Positions 57,720-64,000 of a stretch of 64,000 nt of DNA are shown here, in pieces (the stretch's first letter is position 1; each line of letters starts with the position of its first letter). The notes under the pieces were generated by a model. The model was not told the DNA's origin and ran no database searches. It saw only the letters and a program-made list of their open reading frames with translations. Made by a program: the position numbers and the translations under genes. Location of the stretch: NCBI GenBank assembly GCA_003427395.1, contig BFEA01000157.1, positions 1,671,830 through 1,735,829 of the forward strand, given 5' to 3'. Origin of the DNA: Chara braunii (lineage: Eukaryota > Streptophyta > Charophyceae > Charales > Characeae).

Positions 57720-58133
57720 TTAGACCTCATGACCATCAGTTAATCTTTCCCTTTTCAGTACCATACTGATAATTGGCAGCCAATTAGTCCCATCACAATA
57801 TCTGTCAAGAATAGGAGGGATCGGAACAGTCTCATATGTTACTGGCATTAGACCCCATTCCATTTTCTTCTTCTGCTTGATTAAATTTGCCTTCTCATCA
57901 TAAAGAGATTGAATTGCAATTCCCCATAACCAATTAAAGGCCTCACCATCGTCACAGTCTCCCTTCTTGACATAAGGATGAATATCATAGATATCTCCCT
58001 CCAAGAAGTGAGCCAATACTATACTGATGGCCGAATTGCCAGAACGGTAGACCCAACAATGCTCATACTGATAGGGGAATATCCCTTTAGTAGTTACTTT
58101 CGAGAGTTCTTTTAGTGTATTAGTAGTTAGCAT
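57720..58133 (-). CDS. leader domain array, unit 1 (open frame, 137 codons)
   Basis: This is the least damaged unit: open from ATG 58133, with L-K-E-L-S-K, F-P-Y-Q-Y-E-H, H-F-L-E-G-D-I-Y-D-I-H-P-Y-V-K-K-G and W-G-I-A-I-Q-S-L-Y-D-E-K. The C-terminal half reads P-I-P-P-I-L-D-R-Y-C-D-G-T-N-W-L. The same order of motifs occurs in units 2-4 and in the U3 ORFs, where the core reads H-D-L-R-L-Y-V-K-K-G. It has no signal peptide, membrane helix or metal-binding pattern. It lies between the PBS and gag, where Ogre-type elements also carry an extra ORF of unknown function; I do not claim homology to that. Confidence 0.6.
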   Translation of the reverse strand: MLTTNTLKELSKVTTKGIFPYQYEHCWVYRSGNSAISIVLAHFLEGDIYDIHPYVKKGDCDDGEAFNWLWGIAIQSLYDEKANLIKQKKKMEWGLMPVTYETVPIPPILDRYCDGTNWLPIISMVLKRERLTDGHEV

Positions 58134-58456
58134 TTTTTATTAAGTCTCTGGGTTCCCAACTCTTTCTTTACTTTCTTAGTGTTTCAGGGACATCATAGAC
58201 GCATAAGGCATATCTGAGATCAAGCCTGATTTTCTCAGACAGTAATATCAATCTCCTTCTCCAGTCCACTGTGGTACCTCACACAAGAAACGATAAGACT
58301 CAGTTAGCAACTATGTTTTTTCAAGAGAATAATGACTCAAGAAAGATTGCGAATCAGTTTGAGCAATTCTAAAATTGTCAACAGTTCTCAAGGCCTAATC
58401 AAAACTCAAAGTTGTTTGCTGACCCAGACTCGTTCCAGACACGAAAATTTTTCATG

Positions 58457-58474
58457 TCCCCGGCAACGGCGCCA
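58457..58474 (-). other. primer-binding site, tRNA-Asp
   Basis: On the - strand this reads TGGCGCCGTTGCCGGGGA, complementary to the 3' end including CCA of plant tRNA-Asp as I recall it. It begins 4 bases after the inferred LTR end (CA at 58480-58479). It identifies the 58.5-60.2 kb repeat as the 5' LTR and sets the element's orientation. Confidence 0.88.
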
Positions 58475-59033
58475 TTTTTGACATATTTTTTTCGGTCGGG
58501 CCTCTTCTGGCGACCGAAAAGCCAACATGTTGTCACGCAGGATTTTGTGATGTTGTGTACAAATAAATAAAATAAATTAAATAAAACAAATCCCTTCCTG
58601 TGGTGTGCATTCGGCTTCGAGCGAAACCCTTCAATTGCGGTCTTCGTCGGTCCTCGATCTTATGAATCTTTTATTTTGATTCGGAACAACAGAGAATCAT
58701 GCAAATAACAATCATGACGTTTCTGGTGCGTCATGCACGCATTAGCTTTGCCAATTTACTAATTTTGAGAACCGTAACAGAATCATCAAGTAATGCAATC
58801 AACAACAAAACAATGCAAAGATGCAAGACTGACTGACTCGAGCCTGACAAAGTTAAATGAGGGAAGAATGAGAACTCATAATAATCTCAGAGAGTACAGA
58901 TGAACATACATAGTCAGCACTCCTCAAGAGTTCTCACTCATCCCTCTGGGTTTTCAAACTCAATATCTCATTCGACTGCTCATTTTTTGTGCTTTGAACC
59001 ATGTCTGCATGCTCTCTGAGGTTGTGGCCGCTG

Positions 59034-59039
59034 TATATA
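59034..59039 (-). promoter_or_regulatory. candidate TATA box of the 5' LTR
   Basis: TATATA conserved with 39277-39282; transcription would start about 30 bases downstream (near 59005) and run leftwards into the leader array and gag. Confidence 0.42.
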
Positions 59040-59072
59040 GTGTCACCTGAAGCATGTTAGCTCTAAGCATTT

Positions 59073-59624
59073 TCATCCGAGTCCCATGATACGGAAATCA
59101 ACCATGAAAAAAAACTTCTCCCATAGTATAGGAATATATGGTTGAGAAAAGATTCCTCGTATGAGATGCGGGAACTCGGAAGGCTCAGTCGCTAACTCGT
59201 AGTCAATTGCTGCAGGTGAAATGTACCTCTTTGCCAGATCCACCAGGTCGCCCCAGTAAGAACCGTCAGTGAGAATAACAGGAACCGGAGTCTTAGGATA
59301 GTCTGTATAGAGCTTCGGTCCGAAATTGCGGATCAACTTCATACCGCTCTCGTCAAGTTCTCCTTCCCTCTCCTCAAGATACCTTGCTGCTGTGAGCCAA
59401 ACTGAATGGAAATGCTCATGAGTCTCTTTCCCCTTTTTTACATAGAGCCTTAGGTCATGAATGGTACCTCCCGCAAAACTGGTAAGGACAGCAAAGATTA
59501 ACAGATCTCCCTGTCTGAAACAATCCACACTGACATACTGGTAGTGAATTGCATCTTTGAGTGCGATCCGGTTGAGATTGGTTAGAACCGCCCCTTCAAC
59601 TGGGGGTAATTGAACTGCACTCAT
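59073..59624 (-). CDS. U3-encoded ORF related to the leader domain (5' LTR copy)
   Basis: 183 codons, collinear with 39867-39223, carrying the same motif order (L-N-R-I, H-Y-Q-Y, H-D-L-R-L-Y-V-K-K-G, D-G-S-Y-W-G-D-L-V-D-L-A-K). It ends at TGA where the other copy has TGG. It lies upstream of the candidate TATA, so in the 5' LTR it would not be on the genomic transcript; expression would come from the 3' LTR copy or from a separate U3 promoter. Confidence 0.55.
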   Translation of the reverse strand: MSAVQLPPVEGAVLTNLNRIALKDAIHYQYVSVDCFRQGDLLIFAVLTSFAGGTIHDLRLYVKKGKETHEHFHSVWLTAARYLEEREGELDESGMKLIRNFGPKLYTDYPKTPVPVILTDGSYWGDLVDLAKRYISPAAIDYELATEPSEFPHLIRGIFSQPYIPILWEKFFFMVDFRIMGLG

Positions 59625-59851
59625 GTGAATGATAATAGTTTGCTGTATTTTTATGATCTCACTAATTCACTTGTTTGTTCCAATGGTGTGACTGTCTTGG
59701 TTGTTGTTCGTGTTCTGTTAATGTGTTGTATATCTGATTGTGACCAGTTCCTCACTCAGCCCTCAATGGTAGGATATAATCTGCCTAGATGTTACTTCGC
59801 TCTGCTGATCTTGCGCGTTTCTCTTGAAGCGAATAACTAGATCCTTTTTCA

Positions 59852-60118
59852 CTATTCACCGACAATAACCCTCCTTGCATGTTCAACAAAACCTACAGTG
59901 GAGAGGGTGTTGTGTAGTTTCTCATCTAATATATAAATGTAGAAGGTATACTCGACAATCTTCTGGTCTCTTGCTAGTTCTAGTGTTTGCTTCATTATGT
60001 GTTTGAGGTGAGGATGGGCATCTTGAGCGACACTCTCCTCCCAGCCTTTGACTTTGTCCTGGTGCAAAGTACAGGTTACTCTCAACGTGCCTTCGCTCCC
60101 CTCTTTGCAGAACCCCAT
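59852..60118 (-). CDS. second U3 ORF, 88 codons (5' LTR copy)
   Basis: Conserved with 40360-40091 (about 89 codons): M-x-F-C-K-E-G-S-E-G-T-L-R-V-T-C-T-L-H at the start and V-E-H-A-R-R-V-I near the end. No domain is recognised. Confidence 0.4.
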   Translation of the reverse strand: MGFCKEGSEGTLRVTCTLHQDKVKGWEESVAQDAHPHLKHIMKQTLELARDQKIVEYTFYIYILDEKLHNTLSTVGFVEHARRVIVGE

Positions 60119-60175
60119 CGTATTGAGGGTGACGGAGTCGTACTCACATACCAGGATGAATGCGTGAAACTAACA

Positions 60176-61129
60176 ACAGAAAAATTATTGCCGAAATTCA
60201 ACAAAATTTCTTTTTGATGTCTAACTTATTCACGCCAGAAGGGGTGTGACCAACTGTTGAAACTGGGTCTTCTGCTGTGTTCAACTACTCATCAACATTA
60301 TCAACTTATTCCCAACGAGTCCAACATGGTTTCCAACAGGTCTCAAACTTTTTCTCAACGACTCGAACATGGTTCCGTACAGGCCTCCAACATGAACCAA
60401 CACGTATCCAACATGGTTCTTGACCCACATTTCGGTACATGATAGGTGAGAGAGTGCGTATGTGTATGTGTGACGGTCGTGCACCGCGGCCCGGTCCTGT
60501 AAAATTACGTGTTTTTGTGGTGTTATTTGCCTTCCCCCCCCCTTTCTAAGAAGCCCCCCTCCCTTTTTTTTTCCTCCCACTTCAGGACTTTTTTTTTTTC
60601 ATTATAGTATTATAGGGAACCCCGTAGCAGCCACATCCGTGCTCAAGCCTCCAGCGAGGGAACATGAGGGAGCTGCACCCACCAGCAGGTGCGATACCTG
60701 CTATAACAGGTGGGCGATACCAGCCAGGGGTCAGCCGGTAGCATCAGTGAGGAATGGAAAAAAACAACACGGTTGGGAAGTGGGTGCCACTTACACCAGA
60801 ATACGGCTAAAATGTATTCGTATATGGCTCCCACTTCCCAACCAAATCGTCACAAGTGTAAGTTATGTGGTTGCGCTCTGAGGTTGCTACCTCAGGTTGT
60901 TTGTGCATCTCATGCTAGGTAGTGTAACCACCTTTTACCTTAGGTTGCGGAAGTGTGCTAGACTTTTTTTTTTTTTTCCCCTAGTATTTCTTAAAATATG
61001 GATGAATGTATTTGCATAAAATATCACGCCGTACGCCAAAAATGCACCTGTGGCACCAAGGCCAGCAACTTGACTCCGAGTCGTACAGGATCAAGTGTAT
61101 GGTGATGCAAAGTGACGTATGACGCCGCT
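60176..61129. other. unassigned sequence right of the giant element
   Basis: This contains homopolymer C/T runs (about 60533-60600) and a hairpin (60771-60843). A short frame across the hairpin includes H-K-C-K-L-C-G, which hints at a BED-type finger but is too short to call. Confidence 0.5.
60771..60843. repeat. inverted repeat, 19-bp arms
   Basis: GGTTGGGAAGTGGGTGCCA (60771-60789) pairs with TGGCTCCCACTTCCCAACC (60825-60843) with one mismatch. A second short inner pairing (ATACG/CGTAT) extends it. It may be a small foldback. Confidence 0.75.
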
Positions 61130-61139
61130 GTCGGACCAA

Positions 61140-61157
61140 ATACCCTTACAAGGGTAT
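61140..61157. repeat. recurring hairpin ATACCCTTACAAGGGTAT (copy 3 of 4)
   Basis: The reverse complement of copy 1's core; its flanks (CTGTCGG on the left, GTTTTTGCA on the right) are the inverted flanks of copy 1. Confidence 0.8.
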
Positions 61158-61340
61158 TTGGCCATGTTTTTGCATTCGACACGGTAACGGCATCGACTAC
61201 CATGACGGAGCCAGTCTGGGATGAAAAGGGTGTGCACGCCTTGGCGTGACACTTGAAACGAATTCCTCAGCCATTGAGGCAGGGGCAGATCAGTGAGAAA
61301 ATTTCGTTAGTATGCGAGCACGTTATTGTGATGCGTTGTC

Positions 61341-61372
61341 AGGGCGAATACACTTATAAGGGTATCCGCCCT
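61341..61372. repeat. recurring hairpin, extended 32-base palindrome (copy 4 of 4)
   Basis: The outer stem AGGGCG/CGCCCT and inner stem ATAC/GTAT surround ACTTATAAGG, with GTTTTTGCATACGGCAG to the right as in copy 3. Copies 3 and 4 are about 210 bases apart, suggesting a local duplication. Confidence 0.78.
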
Positions 61373-61559
61373 AGTTTTTGCATACGGCAGAAAATAGGTT
61401 TAGTCTAAAGTTTGAATATACCGCGCGAGTCGCGGCAATGTCCGTTGTTTATACGGGTGATGGCTGACTAGAATAGTGAGTGTGTGGGCGCGCGGATTTA
61501 AGCCGCGCGTGATTTCTTTCCCTATTGATGATTATAGGGCCGGTGTGGAATGCCGGTTG

Positions 61560-63809
61560 CCTTGTCCTATTGTTATTATTTATTTTTTTTTTATTAAATT
61601 AGGATTATATGATTTTTTTTTTTTTGAATGGTGTGGTTGACTGAGGCTTGTGCGCGTGCGTGGAGATCCACCTCGACGAAGGTGAGACGTCTGCATGATA
61701 GACGGGGTGCCCGACATCGAAGGTTGGCGGGGCGACGACCCGGTTTCACTCTGTTTTATGTTTCGAGTTTATTTTTTTTAATTCTACCCTTGCTGGTGAT
61801 CGGTTTTGAGGCCGGTGCCGAGGCCACAGGACCTGACCCAGTTGCTATGTCGATAGGCGCAGCTGACCGGTACGGCAGTTGAGGACCTTGGTTACGCACC
61901 CTAGATGGCAGAAAACCGGGCGTCGTGGACCTTCCGCGGGAGCTTCGCGAGCGGTCTTGGGGTTCATCGAGATCTGCAGTAGGGTTTGTGTAACATAGGA
62001 TCGTGCTATAGGCTTGCAGCAAGCCCGCGGCCTCGGGACCGATACCTGTGCATGGGCCGCCCGATGGGGACCTGATAAATGGTGGGTCGTGTATGTGCGC
62101 GGTGGGCCCAAGTCATTGGGACGGGGGCGGCGGCCATACTGTTATACAAATTATTCGTCGGTCTTGCAGCGGGGGACTGTGTGGAGGTACGCAGTACTAC
62201 TGAGCGGGTCGTTCGTCAGGAGTTGGCATGGGGGTGAAAGACAGATCGAATCGTCTAGTAGCTAGTCCCCTCCGGAGTTTCCCTCCGGGCGGCATAAGCT
62301 GTCGAGCGAAGCGGTGGGACTTAATACTATTGAGTGCTGCGGAGGGGAGGTCACAGGGACCGGGCGGTGGAAGAGCGTAAGCAGCGTGCACCGGCTGGGC
62401 AGCGCCAGGCAGCAGCGGGCAGAGCCAAGGTGAAGCGGGCGCTGAGATAGACAGCGTGGAGGCAAGCAAGCAGGGGTGAGCAGCGCAGCGATAGGCAGCG
62501 CAGCTATAAGCAGCGGCGCTAAGGCGAGGGACGCAGCGCAGGCGGACAGGGACGAACCCGGGCAGGAAAAGGCACTGGGTGCATGCGATGAGCCACGAGC
62601 AAAGGTAGGAAGAAAGAGGAGGGGGGAGCGAGCGAATCGGGACGAAACCCAACGCTCGGTGCATGCGGGGTACCAGGGAGGAAACAGGCGATGGGCAGCG
62701 GCGGGCGCAGCAAGCGAGCGAGCGCTAAAGTACCGAGACAGGAAAGCGTGCAACCGGTGAGGGAGACGAACCTGACCCGAGATCGCGTCGGGGTGCATTC
62801 GACTGTAAAGGCGCAAGGGGGGTGAGGATGGCGGGATGGAGGGGGCATACCTCACTTTGTAGTGGACAGTTTTTGGCGAAGGGAGGTGCGTCCCGGGGTT
62901 TTGGACCCGGGCGAGTCGCATGGTGTGGTTAGTTTCAAGGGTAAGTAAGTAGAAAAGAAGAGTGAGGGAGATAGGTCTGCCCGGAGCTATGGCGAGAGGT
63001 CGAATGGCAGGCGGAAAGGATCGAGATGCCACTCAATTCCTGACGGAATTGAGTGAGACGAAAGCCGCGGTGGGAGTTTTAGGATAGGACGAGTCCAATG
63101 GTACAGTTAGTTTCGAGGTTAGATTTGTGGATTAGAAGTTAGTAAAAAGAATCAGTGCGCTGGGCTATGGTGAAAGGGAATGGGAGAGAGAAAATTAGTA
63201 TATCTCGGTCATATCTTGACCGATTTCTTCGAAGTAAGATTCGATTCCGGGGTTTCTTGATAAGGCGATTTCAATTATGATGTTAGTTTTGGAGATAAGG
63301 AAGCGGGTCAGTCGGTGCAGAAGAAGAGGGCTGCATGGAGATGTCGAGGGGAGGAGATGGAGAGAAAGAGAGAAAACGTTCGTTCACGCTCGAACAAAAG
63401 TGGCCGAGAATGGGTTTGATTTGGAGGTTTTGAGCCATGACAAATCTGATGCTGAGCTCGGATTCGGAGATTGGTGGTAGGATCTTCGCGGTAAGTAGCG
63501 TTGCGCAGTATGGCCATGTATCTTTCCATGTTCTAGCGGAAGATTCATCCGTACTTTGTTGCTTAGCATGACGATGGAAGTAGGGCGAGGCTGGCCGTGC
63601 AGTAGAGATTTTACCTGTTGGTCGAGGTGGGGGAGGTGCTGGTATGAGCGTCGGGGAGGAGTTAGTGAGGTGACGAGGTATTTAGCCGTTTTTTAGCGGT
63701 AAGTTCATTCTGCAGCTACTCGCCTGAGCAGCTGAAGAAGTTGAAGACAGGGGCGGGGTTGAAGACTTACCCGCTCTGTAAGTTGAAGACAGGGACGAGG
63801 TGACTTAGG

Positions 63810-63810
<1 letters not shown>
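61560..63810. other. unassigned GC-rich sequence
   Basis: Long open frames here (for example 256 codons at 63032-62262, -) are Ala/Pro/Ser/Arg-rich, overlap frames on the other strand and lie in AGCG-rich degenerate repeats. I support no gene. One copy of the dispersed GTATCTTTCC motif is at 63516-63550. Confidence 0.5.

Positions 63811-63811
<1 letters not shown>

Positions 63812-63872
<61 letters not shown>
63812..63872. repeat. (GA)n microsatellite
   Basis: A perfect GA run. Confidence 0.96.
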
Positions 63873-63877
<5 letters not shown>

Positions 63878-63930
63878 AGAGTTGTAAGTCTCCCACCCGC
63901 GGCTCGCCGCACGCTACTAAGATCGATAGA

Positions 63931-64000
63931 ATGAGCAAATCAAAAAGTGACAGTGTATACTTCCACGTTTCAGCGGAAGATTCATTCCGTTTTTGCTCAT
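63931..64000. repeat. dispersed motif with 9-bp terminal inverted repeats
   Basis: ATGAGCAAA (63931-63939) and TTTGCTCAT (63992-64000) flank the core AGTGTATACTTCCACG...CGGAAGATTCATTCC. The same core or its reverse complement occurs at about 25715, 26592, 27366, 30608, 30713, 63516 and, more degraded, 11722, 11868 and 28030. The CTTCC/GGAAG pair can form a stem. Confidence 0.65.

Larger units (their letters stand above)
58479..60175 (-). repeat. 5' LTR of giant Ty3/gypsy element
   Basis: Its PBS-side end is fixed by the PBS; the other end is where similarity to 38721-40411 stops (about 60172), with CA at 60174-60175 on the + strand giving the expected TG start. It contains two sense ORFs in U3 and a TATATA at 59034-59039. 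The divergence between the LTRs indicates an old insertion. Confidence 0.8.

Noticed and set aside
60710-60922. 70-codon frame with H-K-C-K-L-C-G considered as a BED-type zinc finger
   Set aside because: Only half the finger pattern is present and no transposase domain follows.
62262-63032. 256-codon open frame on the - strand
   Set aside because: Composed of Ala/Pro/Ser/Arg from GC-rich degenerate repeats, overlaps frames on the other strand, and shows no domain.

Overview
The window looks like repeat-rich DNA from a plant-lineage eukaryote. I found no host gene, rRNA or tRNA that I could support. The coding content is almost all retrotransposon. Two Ty3/gypsy elements carry primer-binding sites matching the 3' end of plant-type tRNA-Asp. 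From memory, the gag and pol wording of the first element resembles proteins of the charophyte alga Chara; this was not checked against any database. Assembly gaps (Ns at 30823-30981 plus single Ns) sit in low-complexity sequence, which fits a shotgun scaffold.

Left part (1-21.8 kb). Positions 1-4377 hold a + strand pol (protease, RT, RNase H, integrase) with three in-frame stops and one frame change. It runs head-on into a - strand gag (6235-4499) with its own PBS at 6635-6618. To the right is a roughly 5 kb LTR-like repeat (6636 to about 11700). An inverted copy follows (about 14140-18745), then a third, 5'-truncated copy in direct orientation (18746 to about 21790). Together they form a very large imperfect palindrome around a GC-rich centre at 11.7-14.1 kb.

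Middle (21.8-38.7 kb). A 91-92 bp satellite array (21.8-25.7 kb) is followed by a tandem duplication of about 870 bp, a LINE remnant, microsatellites, the N gap and the same satellite in reverse orientation (31.4-33.1 kb). Then come a longer-period derivative, a fourth LTR-like copy (34.7-36.8 kb) and a 66-bp minisatellite (36.9-37.6 kb).

Right part (38.7-60.2 kb). This is one giant - strand Ty3/gypsy element of about 21.4 kb. Its LTRs of about 1.7 kb lie at 60175-58479 (5') and 40411-38721 (3'), with a tRNA-Asp PBS at 58474-58457. Next to the PBS is a 2.2 kb leader holding a degenerate tandem array of an unrecognised protein domain, followed by gag-pro-RT-RH-INT (56275-49937). About 9.5 kb between pol and the 3' LTR has no recognisable function. 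Each LTR carries, in U3 and in sense orientation, an open reading frame related to the leader domain. The last 4 kb are unassigned sequence with recurring hairpin motifs.

The most unusual signals are four. First, an identical U UUU UUA slippery heptamer lies in the same register between protease and RT in both diverged elements, each followed by a -1 frame change. Second, the leader holds a tandem paralogous domain array. Third, its relative is encoded inside the LTRs. Fourth, gag and pol of the first element are convergent.
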